Origin: Glossina fuscipes
Lineage: Eukaryota > Arthropoda > Insecta > Diptera > Glossinidae
DNA: 64,000 nucleotides
Assembly: GCF_014805625.2 (NCBI RefSeq)
Contig: NW_023998456.1
Span: forward strand, 1,535,187-1,599,186
Direction: 5' to 3'
Positions 19,769 through 32,469 of the stretch are shown in pieces (the first letter of the stretch is position 1; every line of letters starts with the position of its first letter). The position numbers and the translations under genes were made by a program. Below the pieces are notes generated by a model. That model saw nothing but the letters and a program-made list of their open reading frames with translations. It was not told where the DNA came from and ran no database searches.

Positions 19769-22118
19769 TTATTTCAACGAAATTTTATCGTACATGTTAT
19801 CACGTTTGACAACTAAATGAACGCCATTTTGAAATTGCAATATCACACCCATAACGTTGAACTGGGCTTCTTTCGGAGTTTCCTTACAAGCTGCGACGTG
19901 ATGATTCTTTAAGAAATGCACTAACCCAACTTTCGATTGCAACAAACCAATACGCATACCAATGCAATTGTGTGGACCAGTACCAAAAGGCAGGTAAGTC
20001 ATAGGATGATGAAGTTTTTTATTCTCTGCAGAGAAACGTTCAGGATCGAAACTCTCTGGGTTTTTCCAATACTATTATGGGAAAAAAAGAAAAAGGGGTT
20101 AGAAAACTTTTTTCTAAACAATTAGCCACAAAACACCTTAGGATCTCTTTGTAAAGCATAGATGGGTATATAAACCGGCGTACCGTTCCTCAGGGCAAAA
20201 TTATAAAATGGTTCTAATATAATTTTATTCTTCTCATCGCTTGGGGCTTGATATTGACGATCCAAAAACGGCAATATTGGATATAAACGTAAAGTTTCCT
20301 CCAAAACCATATTTAAATATTGCAATGAACTGATTTTCTCATACGTCAGATTACCGTTGCTTTCGAGCAGAGCCTCATGAATTTCTTTACGCAATTTCTC
20401 CTGTAAGTTAGGCTGCTTGGCCAGTTCATATAAACAGAAGGCCATCGTAGATGAAGAGGTTTCAAAGCCGGCAGTTAGAAAAACACCCGCCTGAGCCACT
20501 AGAAAATCGCTGTCAGTGAACGAATGTTTGCCTTCAGCGGCTTCTTTTCTCAATTTGACTAAGATATCAATGAGATCGTTGCGTTCATAACCCTTACGAT
20601 CTCGCTCGTCTATAGTATCATTAATAGCGGAACGTAAAAACTTGGAAAATTTCTTGGAAAACATTGTAACTTTAAAAATATTAACCAGTTTTGGCAAAAA
20701 GAAACACACCGAAAATTCTACAAAACGCCAAAAATTAAATGAAAAAAAAGACTGGGTATGCATACGAAATTCTCCATTTGGATTTTTTAAACTATTTGCA
20801 TTAATTCCAAAAGCTATGGTCGCTATAGAGTCCGTAGTGAATAGAGAAGAAATATATTTCAAGTCGGCCACAAATGTATCACTCTTCTGTGCAAGAAAAT
20901 CTTCCAGTTCACAGCCAATCTACAAATATAAAAATTAAAGTTAAGTGGGCGTAGAAAGTTAAAAAATCGTTCCCAATTAATCGAGATTTTACTTAATTAA
21001 AACATTTCTAATTAAATTGAAACCTCTGTGTTCAACAATTACTGCAAGGAGAATCGCCATAGGTCAGTTTTTTAAAGGTCGCTGTTAGCTTGCAAAGAGT
21101 CGAATAACGTGACACTTCTTTTTAGATGCACACCTTATAGAACTGTAAGCAACAAGCAGAGTCTGCTAAAGGTTTGCCCTCGAACAAATAAAAGTCTGGC
21201 TCTTTTCTAATACCATCGAAGGTATATCGATTGACCCTAAGAATCCTATTTCAAAGTCCACAAACCTTTTCCATGAAATAGGTCTGGTCTTTATATTGTC
21301 AGATAATTAGCCATCACCAATCATCTGCATTCGTTGTGATAACTATCACAGGATATAGAACTTTGCCGCGTGCCCGGCTTATTCTAGTAACTTTTACAAA
21401 GGACGATACAAGAAGTGGCAAACTGTTCGGCAATAAAGTTTTAGAAAAATTGCTGCTATCTTTCACATGCTAAGCAGTCTAGAATATATCGAGCTTTTAG
21501 CAAATCAAAACTTTTGTATTTATTTCGTTTCTTCAATACGCACGTTACGACGATTGCAAACATTATACTCTATTACTGCATTAATAAAAGCCAAGTTGGG
21601 AGAAGATACCTCTTGAATTCCTTAAGGCATTCGTTCTCCTTGTCTCTACTTACCTGCCGTATTAAAGGATACATTTGTTTAATTTTGCCGCTTGTAAATA
21701 CTGGCGATATTTTTACTCGCATTTCTTTCCAAAACGCATCGCGTGCAAAGAATAAATTATAAGTGCCTAAAGCATCCCTATGCGGATCACATTTCCCATA
21801 ACGATTTGAAAAATAATTAAAATCCTTAATAAGTATTGATTTAATTAAATCCAAATCTCTAATTATCAAGGCAGGCTGATTGAATATGTAAATTCCCACA
21901 ATAGGCTTATCGGCCATTTCCGGTTCATTGTAAATATCTGATACATGTAAACCGAAATTACGCTTAAACATTATGGCTTCTTTCATATCCCCAATAAAAG
22001 GTATAGGCTTAAATTGTGGTACACCATGACGTAGCCAATAACTGTAGGTATATTTATACCGATAGTATAATAAAAAAACTGTAGTCAAGAGGAAGAATAT
22101 AAAAATTTCAACGAACAT
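19769..22118 (-). CDS. Cytochrome P450 gene D (CYP3 clan, CYP6-like), 516 aa
   Basis: Three exons: 22118-21654 (155 codons), 20919-20137 (261 codons) and 20071-19769. The 734-bp first intron (donor GTAAGT, acceptor TTGTAG) is absent from genes A, B and C. The last intron sits at the family position but uses a weak donor, GTGTTT. Motifs: N-terminal anchor (IFIFFLLTTVFLLYY), C-helix WKEMR, I-helix AGFETSS, K-helix ETLR, PERF and heme loop FGTGPHNCIG with Cys near 452. All exon phases are 0 and the total length equals that of B and C, supporting the model. An AATAAA overlaps the stop region on the minus strand. It is a predicted ER monooxygenase, clearly related to but older than the B/C pair. 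Confidence 0.92.
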
Positions 22119-22496
22119 TGCTTATTTATTAAAGATAACAAGAATTATTTTATATATTTGGTCTTAATACGTTTACACACTTTACGCTACTAGCAATAAC
22201 GTTCTAGTAAATAAAGTATTTATGTTAAGCAAAAATTAATAAGCAGAAGCACTTATACATGACTTTTCCGTTGGTGGCTGCACGCAAACAACACATGTCA
22301 AAAGTGCATAAGACGATGAAAATAACCAGTTATACGTTCAAAATGATCGTTTTTTAATCATTTTTCGCAAATGATATGCGTTCGTGTATTATTTACTAAG
22401 TAAAGCAATTTCAATTGAAATATGTCTTAATAATAAATGATAATAATTCTATAAGAAACAATAAAATTAAAAAAAATAAAAAACAAATGATATCAC

Positions 22497-22860
22497 CGCA
22501 GATGGACACGGCCCATTCAATACCACCCTATAATTATTCATACAACGACTTATCAATTTAATGCGTTCTATGGGAAGTGCTCAAAAACCTGGTCCGATCC
22601 TAACCATTTTCAGAAGCGTTCATCCTTAAGCGAAAACATGCCGGTGTGCCAAGCTTCAGCAAAATGCCTTACAAACTGCAACCTGTAAGTTGAAAAGAGA
22701 ACACAGACAGACGAAGAGAAAAGCTATAAAATCAGTTTCTGAATTAGGTGGTATAACAAAATGTTGGTCTATCGCAAGTCTTTCTGGCTTTTACCTGCAT
22801 CCGTACAAACTTAATATGCTCTTTTATTCCAAGTGGTGTAGGGTATAACCGCTGAGAACT
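22497..22860 (+). repeat. Dispersed repeat family R1, copy 3
   Basis: Landmarks: TCATACAACGACTTATCAAT, CGAAAACATGCCGGTGTGCC, AAACTGCAACCTGTAAGTTG, ACACAGACAGACGA and the end ACAAACTTAATATGCTC, then GTGTAGGGTATAA. Noncoding. Confidence 0.6.
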
Positions 22861-24968
22861 ACATTTGACGTAGCTAGAATATTTTCGAACTCGCAATGTT
22901 CTTTAGATAAGTCATTTTATAGATTACCTGAGAGCGAGTTATATTCTAAATATATCATTTCATTTGTAATATTTCGAAATATAAAATGCAATCATCATAA
23001 AGACAATTCAATCTTGATTTGGATTCGCGGCTTTTGCTGCGCGCCTATATATCTTTTCGTAGACTTTTGGGGTAGCGACATTTGTAGTGTATATATGTAG
23101 AGATAAAATTGACAAGCGCGCATTGTTTACCGATAAGCTCTTCTCCGAGACGGCTTGAGGTAGAGCATATTCATAACTCTCCTCAAAAATGTGTTAATCT
23201 GACATATGTCTTGTTGTTGTTGGTCCAGCTAAAAGGAAAGTATAAAACTAATTTGGTTCGAGTTACGTATGTCCTTGAGGAAGATAGTGGGTATCAAAGA
23301 TTCGGTTAATGTGATTTTTTTAACCGTTTTTTTTTTATACCTTTAGATTTATTTAGCGGCTTGAGAAGTGCTGTTAAGAGAAGTGCCGTTAAGAGTATGC
23401 CTGTTCTTCATTCATCACTTCGCTCAGCCTCTTTACTAGTTACGTTCGTTTGCTTTTCATAACCATTTTCACTATATTCAATTGAGTCTATTCATTTAGT
23501 TGCCTTGTTAGTTTCTTTGAGATTTTATTTCAACGCTTTGCTGCAGATAATGAGTACGAAATGATCCCAAGGGAAGAAGACACACGTGAAAGCTGCTAGA
23601 TTACGTGTCACATTTGTCGTTAAGTCAACACAAGACGTTATGTTAAAAGACATAATAACAGCTACAATAGTAAAAAAATGATTGCACAAACATGCGCACT
23701 AGCAATCAATAAAGCTAGAACTTATGCGTCTGCTAGCGGCTATGACACCTACATAAAAAAAGCGTATGAAAAGAAATAACAAAGTTTTTTTCACAGACGG
23801 ACGGATATCACTGAAATGCGAACTATATGAAAAAAAGTCGTGTTACTAAGAGTAAGCAAGAGGGATTGGATGAAAAGCTGAAAGGTAGGATGAATACTGC
23901 TCATTACATTACGAAGCATGAAAATTCATAAAACAACTAATTTTAGTAACATTGCATTGCTACACGACCACTTTGGTACACATTCTTCATCAACTAACAC
24001 TACCGACAACTCACAAGAATCAAGTAAGGGTTTATCAAAATCTAACCCAAAAACGATTTATAAGCGGAAACAAGCCATTTGTACGAAAGCATTTTCTATC
24101 TTTAAACAAAGCAGATTTTAAACGATATATTTGGGATAACAAAGCGGTGGTAACTTTAAAACCTTCAGCTTGTAAGCCCTTTCCTGCGCCTCTCTGTTAT
24201 ATTGCTAAAGGCATTGGTCATCTTTGTAATGCCATCACGATATCATAAGAATACACTTGCGGATTTATCTGCGCGGTAATTGTCTCGCAAGTCCCACAAT
24301 TAAATAATGCTGTTACTACAACCATTAATAATTCGATTGGAAACTTGAACGCAAACGTAACTGAATAATAAATAAATTTTATACAATTAATTTCACCAAT
24401 TTCTTCTTCTTCTAATTTTTAGTCATTTTTTATTCTTGTTTTATGCAATTTTTTTAATTTTTTTGGCAATTTTCAACTTCATGTATATGTTTTACCAACT
24501 TCTTTGTGCCCTTGTAAAATGATCGCTCGCTAAAAACCGTTGCTTGGTTTTTTCCTTTGCATGGTTTCTACAAATAAGTACCATGTGTGGAGAAAGGAGA
24601 GAGAGCGCACAGTTGCTTTCAATAAATTGTAAATAAGTGTAAGAATTTTGAGTTCGATTCAGTTAGTGTGAAAAAATATTTATCTTGGTGTGGTGTTGGA
24701 TTGCTTTCATCCGAATGCCTCACCAAAACCTCAGGAATTGCATAAAATTATTCAAATATTCCAAAATGCAACTAACTCTTCAAAAACTTTATTAATTCCT
24801 ATACCAAGAAAGATGTTCAATTGAGGCTAAATTGACGTTGATGAGCAGATATGCCTTTGTGCACGAAAAGTGACAGCATGCTCCAATTTTTTGCTTTGTG
24901 ACATAAACGACTCAATGTTGAATATATTATTTCGTTTCTCCGCACAACGACATTTATGTCTTTGGAAG
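22861..24968. other. Intergenic, nothing recognised
   Basis: No gene is supported. A plus-strand frame at 23952-24248 has a plausible composition but matches nothing I know. A 16-base stretch at 24616-24631 (GTTGCTTTCAATAAAT) recurs at 30432-30447, with weaker similarity upstream of both. Confidence 0.35.
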
Positions 24969-25154
24969 CAGTTTTTCAAACTTTAACAGGAGCGGAGATC
25001 AGTTTTTCAAAGTTTAACGCAAACGGACGTCAGTTTCTCGAGCTTTAACAGAAACGAAGGTCAGCTTTTCGAACTTTAATAGAGACGGACGTCACTTTTT
25101 CACACTTTAACGGAAAAGGAGGTCAGTTTTTCTAAATTGAACACAGACATCAAA
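24969..25154 (+). repeat. 31-bp minisatellite, six units
   Basis: Units begin at 24969, 25000, 25031, 25062, 25093 and 25124, each exactly 31 bases long. The consensus starts CAGTTTTTC and continues ACTTTAAC, then GAAACGGACGT-like sequence. Units differ by several substitutions and no indels until the last, degraded unit. Confidence 0.93.
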
Positions 25155-26745
25155 TGACCAGAGTAACGCTAGCTGCAGCTTAAGTGCATCGATACTTGTA
25201 CTATTTCTATGTAATGTCATTTACCGTAATGAAGACGAGTACACCTTATCTGAATGTTCGTATGGTGTCGCGAGACCTTGCACCGTCAGGACGCCGATTT
25301 AGAGCAAATTTTCAAGGTACTAATAGGTCAGAGCAAAGAGTTACTACCGGTTTGATCAATTTAGTATTTGTTCTACTTAAAACCAAACAAAGTTCATCGT
25401 TCCAACAAACATTACATTAATTTCCTAACGGGAATCATACGGAAACGTTTTACTTTTGGTCAGGGTATCATAAAAAAGTTAGCTGAATGGATGAGGGTGT
25501 CTTCGAAATGATATCCGTATCCCATGAAACTACATAAAATAAATAGCTTATAAGTCCGTTTGTACGGATTAGTTGGGAAAGATCGTTTCAGGAAACGACC
25601 TTTTTTCGTTGAACACATGTCGCCTATTCACAGGCCTTGGTCTATGGGAATAGATGAAAGTGCTTTATTTAGGACACTGATCTGATCTTGATTTGGACGA
25701 TTTCTCGGATGTATTTCGTAATATATATAAAAATTTCAACTCGCACGAAGTGAAAATTATTCAGCCATATTTTAATTATATAATTATTAAAACTACAGTA
25801 CGGTTAATTTGTTACAAAACGCTAAAAAAATTTAAAAATATTAATAAATGTTTCACAAAATAAGTTGAGCATTAGTGATCTTAAGTAGGACTCATTTTGC
25901 ATACTAATGTATTTCTACATTAGAAAAAACCACGTTCAACAACATATGCAAAAATATATATATTGCTTCTATCCGAAAGTAATTTTTTCTATATGTTTTA
26001 TTACTCTTTTAAGCAAATAATCGCAATTCGAAACACCAGACAAAATGAAAGGCTAGTCAGATAGAGCGTAAAAAACGAAAATTGTCACAGACAAAGGACT
26101 GAAACTGGCGACTGCGCCGGCTGTAATAAACTGTTGTTCCACATGTATTGCAGGGTATAACGAAGAGATATTAAAAAACCAATAGCGAAATTTACTGTGA
26201 AGGAGCACTTACTTCTAATTTCTAATTTCCAAAGTTGCATTGGTTACACTACTTAACACTGAATTAATTACCTATTTTTATTGATCAGCGGTCGTAAAAT
26301 TAGCGATTGTGTTTTGCTTGTTCAGGTTTGAGTCACTTGTTATCAATAACGTGTTCCGTAACAAAAGTGACAATAATAAAATCCTTCAATATCAATTTTG
26401 CACTAACACAAGGTTCTTAGTTTATGAAAATCATAATTTGAGTTGTTAAAAAAGGAGGAAATAGAAGGCCGCTCAGAATAAAGCGAGTAGCCATAACTCA
26501 TTCACAACAAATAGTAACGACCCGTTGAAATATTCATTAGGGCTATAAAAAGCTTTTGCTTACTAAATTAGTTGGGGCCATCTCGAAGTTAGTAAATGGC
26601 GTTAATAGTTTTACTATGCCTATAATTCAAGTTTTCGTAAGGAAGAAGTTATGAGTTTTGAAAATTAGACCAAGAGAAAAAAGAATGTGAATCAAATGTT
26701 AGATCTATATGGATTATGGATAAAAAAAATTGAAATCGCAATAAC
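25155..26745. other. Intergenic, nothing recognised
   Basis: AT-rich. The frame at 25184-25420 matches no family. No splice structure or repeat is evident. Confidence 0.4.
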
Positions 26746-26925
26746 CGGTCGCAATGCACCATAAAATATTCTACGCAACCGTACAGTTACCCATTTCCGC
26801 ATCATTCTCAGCAGTATTTCTCCTTGGCCGAAACATGTCAGTGCACCAAATTTGATCGCAATATCCTAAAAACTACGGTCGATATGTGCAACCCATGAGA
26901 AAAACGCGGCCACTGGCGATTGCTC
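26746..26925 (+). repeat. Dispersed repeat family R1, truncated copy
   Basis: Contains CACCATAAAATATTCTACGC, CTTGGCCGAAACATGTCAGT, CACCAAATTTGATCGCAATA and TGTGCAACCCATGAG, in the order of the family. The 3' part is replaced by the next repeat. Confidence 0.6.
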
Positions 26926-26934
26926 TGCTCCTAA

Positions 26935-27110
26935 CGACTGTGGTACACCTAGCTGCAGCGCTGCACATATCAATTGTGCTGTCCTTAGCTACAGCGTTGC
27001 ACTTAACGAAATGCAGCGTTGCTCAAAACGACTGATCTGCGCCTAACGACCGTGCTGTACCTAGCTGAACGCAGCGCTGCACCTAACGACGATGTTGCAC
27101 TTAGCTACCG
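26935..27110 (+). repeat. Degenerate tandem repeat of about 36 bp
   Basis: Variants of CTGCACCTAACGAC followed by GTGCTGCACCTAGCTGCAGCG recur four to five times, with deletions in some units. It abuts the truncated R1 repeat. Confidence 0.7.
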
Positions 27111-30100
27111 AATCTTTTCTTCTTCGTCAAATCCTAGAAAACCTACCTCGTCCTCTTTATCAGTCATCTCATTTACCTCTTCCTCGCTGTCAGTCTCAAT
27201 CTGTACATTTCTGTTGTCACTTATTTGTCCTATCATTGTCTTTACCGTTCGCGCCAACACCAATTAGAAGGATGCAGTATATATATATTAACGCGGTTTC
27301 CATCTTCAGATGTTGCGAAATTCAGACACTTACTCTCAAATGTTTCTGAATTATTTTTGAATTACTCTCAGATGTTACGAAATTCATGGTCGTTTTTTCA
27401 ATGCAACAGCCGTTAACAAATGCAGACTGACTCTTTGAATTATTCTCAATTGTAAACAAATACAAACTGAACAAAAAAAAAGAATTTATCTATAACTTAA
27501 AACTTCTTCAGCATTTACTGGACTCTCTCAGTTATAGTCTGGATGGCTATTCGGAAGATAATTCCGATTCTCCTAAAAAAAGCAGGCCAACAGCTTTTAA
27601 ACACTTCGAGCACAATTGATTAATAAAATCGCATAGTGATTTCCAAACCTGGTGGCGTGTGATAGTTGAGATTATAGACAGTTGGCCCACTGCTTAAGAA
27701 GGCCATCGAACGAATACCAATTCTCTCGCGTACCAAATGTAGTCTACCACTGTTGTCCGATCGCCCCGTCTTCTACCCACCCTTCTCAAATTATACCTAA
27801 TTGCTTAACTTTTTTTTAAAACATCTCGCTCTGTTACTAACTGACCAGTTTCGTCCGTCAGCCGGTCGGCTAACCTGTTGTGCAGTAGGTTGCATAGCCC
27901 AGCATGGCTCCACAAGTTGAGATATTCTTTAAATAATTGAGTAAATAGTCTGTCCGGAATCTTTGCCATGGTATATTACTTATAATATATGATGAAAATA
28001 TAAAATTTTACAGTATAATAAATAGTAAGAGACAAACCTGAAAATAAATGGAATATAAAATAGACAAACAAATGTAAAATTTTTGTTAAATTGTTAACAT
28101 TATGGTGGTGTGAAGAAAAAATAAAAAAAATAATTGTCAAATTAAATATAAATGAAACCCCGATCAATTTTTTTTTAATTTCAATTTATTTACGTAATAA
28201 TTTTACATTTTTTACATTTCAATTTAATAATAATTCCAAATTATAAATAAAATTAAACTAAATTCAAATTAAATTAAATTTCAAATTAATAATAACTAGA
28301 ACCGCGTAATAAATCTTATAAACCAAATGTTGTCAGCTCCGGCTTTTGATGTTTTCAATATTTATGTCATTTTTTGGAATTTTTTGGAATATTTTTTTTT
28401 TTAATTGAAAAAGTAACAAAATGGAGCATGACTTAAACGAAAACCAATTCAAGCAAAACTCCACTGTTTCCTTATTTGAACAAAAGACATTTTTTCCAAA
28501 ATCAAAATGCAAACAGAAAATAAATTTGACTTCTGTATTATACGCATATGTGTTAATTGCTTTTCTGTAATCGCATTGCATATGCTTGCGTTCATTTAAA
28601 TAGTACATAAATAAATAAAAGCCAATGACAAATATTTTATCTACCTCCAATAGCATATCACGGCTACTTTTTGATTTTAAGATCGAACTTGCGCAAACGT
28701 TTGTTTACATTTTAGCAAATGCAATAAACCAAACAAGCACAATGCTTTAAAGCATGACTTAATTGATTAAAAAAGTAAAGAAATAAAATATCAAAATATA
28801 TGAAATACGTTAGTTGTTGTTACGGTTTTGGTAGATATTACCAAAAAAATTATGAAATCTTTTTCACGCTTTTATATCAAATGAATTAATGTTTGCTAAG
28901 GTACTAACTATGCTATCTTTTTTTGAATTTTCCTTTAGAACCACTAATGTACGAAGTAACTATTAAATAAAACACAAATGAGATGTAGTATACTCATATC
29001 CTATATTAGCATACGGTTGCTTCATATATACATACACATTTTCGCTTTCGTATTCAAAGCACAATACAATACATTTGTATTACAACAGATGATATACTTC
29101 GGTTCGTCCAATTTCCTGCCCTACAACAACTAAACGTTTTGTTACGCACACAATCTGCGTGCAATAACAATAATTGATAGTAATTGATATGTTTGCACAT
29201 CTATTAGGCATTCTCCATTCTTAACGCAGATTCTAATAAAGCAATGGCTAATATAATGTAAATAATAGTGCGGCACACATATTTGTAGTTGCAATGCCGC
29301 CAATATGTATGAATGCAGGGCTTGTCGCCTTTTAAGCTCCAAACCATCTGACACCCATATCTCTGGTGTTATTACGGTATTGTTATAGCAGGTGAGGTAG
29401 TGTTCACTATATTTATTTAACAAATAAATATTAACTCCCTCACTCATTCGCATATTCAATCATTTGTTTCTTCATTAATTTATTCGCCCTTTATTATGTT
29501 AATTTAAAAAGGAAACTAATTCCAATGAAAACACATATATGTGAAAAATATATCATCTTTCAGTGAAATAGTAGAAAAGTGGTTGTATGTTAATGCTAAT
29601 AATTGCTAGCAACTAGAGACACCAACGAGATTCCCAGAAAAACTATACGAATCTCAGATGTATCTCTTTGCCAAAAAATGAAGTTGTAAATGACAAGAAA
29701 TGCACTTACCAGTCAATGTACATATTTTCTTTGTTAGACATATTTAACAATTTTATCACACAAAATTTGACATATATTCAAAAATTTTAATACACTAAAT
29801 TTGACATATATATAAAGCTAACTATAAGTCTTTATATTTTTATTTCGCATATTTTTCCTAATTTTTTATTATATATTGTAATAAAATATAAAATGGTATT
29901 TCTTTTCTGAGGCTGCGTGTTTGTGTTTGTGTGCGCCAAGTCTTCTATCACTTTGTAAATGCCAACGAAGCTCGGCATGAGATAGTCCCTATGCTAATTT
30001 AGACGGAACGCCTGATTAATAATTGCAGCGGATTGATACGCTAGAATTGAATTGTGTAAAAACAATTGCTTATTAAACATTTACTCAGCTATTTATACAT

Positions 30101-30501
30101 AATTTTTACACTAAATTATGCTTACCCTAACAAAAATGATAATTGTTTAATTGTGGCGGCTGGCATCGTATTACATTACGAAATGCAATACTCAGCCAGG
30201 TGAAGTGCGACATAATTTTTGTTTGTTGCGTAATTCCGTCGCACCTCAAAGTGGATGCATATAACGATATGCGATCACATTACAATATATTGTTTAATTT
30301 TAAAATTTTTCAATTCGAATAACTTCTTTTTGCGCTTGCCAAATTTGTTTTGTTTCACAGAAAGCCGTTAGCTGACCGTTTGCACCGTTTATAAAAAAAA
30401 TTACCATTTGTAGCGACTGGAAGAGCACAGAGTTGCTTTCAATAAATAAGAAAAATAATTAAAAAAAGCAATGGCAAACATACAAAGAGAAAAATATTCC
30501 T
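27111..30501. other. AT-rich intergenic, no gene supported
   Basis: Runs of A/T dominate from 28050 to 28300. A small minus-strand acidic frame (27236-27109, containing D-S-E-E-E-V-N-E-M-T-D) has no recognisable relative. Part of 30310-30460 weakly resembles 24480-24640. Confidence 0.4.
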
Positions 30502-31240
30502 AGTATTTACGTACCTGGCATGGCTGATGAAAGCATTATAGTAAAACGACAGGGTACTATTTTTTTGGCTGGTACTGCTGTAGTAAAAGCTACCACGTGT
30601 GAAGAAGTGTCGGCCGATGATTTGGGTGGAGCTGATTTGCATTGCAAAACTTCGGGTATTGCTGATCATTACACTGTAGATGACGAACATGCTATTTTAT
30701 GGCGCGACAAGTTGTGAGCAATTTGAATATGGCAGCATTCAAAGCCGATAATCATTTAATGTACTCCAGCAAATAAACTATTAAAATTGCTCAGAGCAGA
30801 GATATTCGACCAATCGTAGAGCCAAAATATGATCCTAAAGATTTGTACGCTATTGTCGGTCCGAATCGGACGAAAAGGTTCGATATTCGCGACGTTATTG
30901 CCCGAAGCTTTATGGTGACACTTTGGTATGTGGTTTTGCGCAGTTTTACGGTCATCGCGTTGGCATTTTTGGCACCAATGGGGTATTGTTCTCCGAAAGT
31001 GCTTTGCAAGGGGCCCATTTTATATAATTGTGTTTTCAACGTAAAATACCATTGAGATTTTTACAAAATATTACTGGTTTTGTAGTAAGTCGAGAGGCAA
31101 AGTGCCAAGGCATTGCTAAAAACGGAGCAAAATTGGTTACAGCAGTGGCTACGGCAAATTCCAAAATTCACTGTAATAATTGGCGGTTCCTATGGCAAAA
31201 CATGTTCCGATGGGCAAAAGATACCTTCATACCGCATACC
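30502..31240 (+). pseudogene. Decayed fragment of methylcrotonoyl-CoA carboxylase beta subunit (MCCC2)
   Basis: The segment reads [29 protein letters not shown] and [19 protein letters not shown], a carboxyltransferase signature of MCCC2. It then changes frame before ARQVVSNLN, meets a TAA, resumes at [15 protein letters not shown] and [10 protein letters not shown], loses about a dozen family residues, continues [19 protein letters not shown], has a TAA where the family has Gln (HFI-stop-LC), and runs through LQNITGFVV and [10 protein letters not shown] before another frame change to [12 protein letters not shown]. The N-terminal half and the true C-terminus are absent. An AG just before the first homologous codon may be an old acceptor. 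It cannot encode the mitochondrial leucine-catabolism enzyme, so a functional gene must lie elsewhere. Confidence 0.85.
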
Positions 31241-31629
31241 AAAATTGCAGTTTTTTATTTTTTACTTCTTTTATCTGCCAAACTAAAATATATAATACGA
31301 TTTTTGAAATCGCATTGTAGGGATTCCACCGATTATTGTTATTTAAAGCGTCTTAATGGCCGCAACGTCTTATTAGCAATGGATGGAAGCAAATAATGAT
31401 TTGTAGGAATTTCATCAAATTTTATTTAATAAATCTACAAATGATTAACATCTAATTACGGAATATAAACATATTTACATAGCAAGTAAAACTAAAGTGA
31501 AAAAGAAGCAACCCTGTCTGCATGAAAGTGCAGAATTATTGTGAACTAAAAAGGTTTTGCTTTATTCATAAAGCGAGAGGAACTTTGATTAATTTTTATT
31601 TTTCAAGTGAATAAAACAATAATTAAAAC
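31241..31629. other. Upstream region of the proteasome beta5 gene
   Basis: AT-rich spacer between the MCCC2 relic and the beta5 ATG. No clear TATA box or repeat was recognised. Confidence 0.4.
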
Positions 31630-32469
31630 ATGGCTTTGGCTGAAATTTGTAAAATTTCCGATGCTCCTTATATGAAAACGCGCGAAAACATAGCTGACTT
31701 AGATCGTGATTGTCAGCAATACGCGTGTAATCTATTAGATCCGTATATGCTGTCAGCGCCGCCATATGAAGATCCTTTAAAAAATTTGCAAAATATCGTG
31801 ATCGATGGTGTCAAATCGGGAATACAAATGCATTTTGATCATGGCACTACCACTTTGGGCTTTAAATATCAGGGAGGCGTTATATTGGCGGTAGATTCAC
31901 GTGCTACTGGTGGCCAGTTTATAGGATCACAAACTATGAAAAAGATAGTAGAAATTAATCAATATATGTTGGGCACATTGGCTGGTGGCGCGGCTGACTG
32001 TGTATATTGGGATCGTGTTTTGGCCAAGGAGTGTCGTTTGCATGAGCTACGCAATAAGGAGAGAATTTCAGTGGCTGCAGCTAGTAAAATAATGGCCAAT
32101 ATTGCTCATGAGTACAAAGGAATGGGGCTAAGTATGGGTATGATGTTGGCTGGTTATGATAAGCGTGGTCCAGGCCTTTATTATGTCGACTCGGACGCGT
32201 CACGATCTCCAGGCAATGTTTTTTCAGTGGGCAGCGGCTCGGTTTATGCCTTTGGTGTTCTAGATTCTGGTTATCGTTGGGATTTGAAAGACGATGAAGC
32301 TCAAGAATTGGGTCGTCGCGCTATTTACAATGCCACTTTCCGCGACGCTTATTCAGGCGGCATTGTTCGTGTCTATCATATGACAGCGGATGGTTGGGTG
32401 AATGTCTCCAATACAGATTGCATGGATTTGCATTACAAATACGAGCAGGAAAAAAAAAATAGTAAATAA
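31630..32469 (+). CDS. Prosbeta5: 20S proteasome subunit beta type-5 (chymotrypsin-like), 279 aa, intronless
   Basis: The beta5 subunit carries the chymotrypsin-like N-terminal-threonine hydrolase site of the 20S core. The propeptide covers residues 1-72 and ends FDHG before Thr73, which becomes Thr1 after self-cleavage. Asp17 (in [10 protein letters not shown]) and Lys33 (in [11 protein letters not shown]) of the mature chain are present, as is the [14 protein letters not shown] segment that contains the conserved Ser129-type region. [10 protein letters not shown] and RDAYSGG are typical. There is one uninterrupted exon. AATAAA overlaps the stop codon. It is convergent with the METTL25-like gene 62 bp away. 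The divergent propeptide and lack of introns leave open a retrocopy, as with the fly beta5R genes, but every catalytic residue is intact. Confidence 0.95.
   Translation: MALAEICKISDAPYMKTRENIADLDRDCQQYACNLLDPYMLSAPPYEDPLKNLQNIVIDGVKSGIQMHFDHGTTTLGFKYQGGVILAVDSRATGGQFIGSQTMKKIVEINQYMLGTLAGGAADCVYWDRVLAKECRLHELRNKERISVAAASKIMANIAHEYKGMGLSMGMMLAGYDKRGPGLYYVDSDASRSPGNVFSVGSGSVYAFGVLDSGYRWDLKDDEAQELGRRAIYNATFRDAYSGGIVRVYHMTADGWVNVSNTDCMDLHYKYEQEKKNSK

Noticed and set aside
23952..24248. Possible small protein of 98 codons
   Set aside because: Reasonable composition but no homologue recognised, no splice sites, and a competing frame overlaps it.
24969..25154. CRISPR-like spaced repeat
   Set aside because: The units are contiguous 31-bp tandem copies with no unique spacers, in a eukaryotic genome.
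27109..27236. Minus-strand acidic mini-frame (about 42 codons)
   Set aside because: Too short, adjacent to a tandem repeat, and no relative recognised; could be a transposon scrap.
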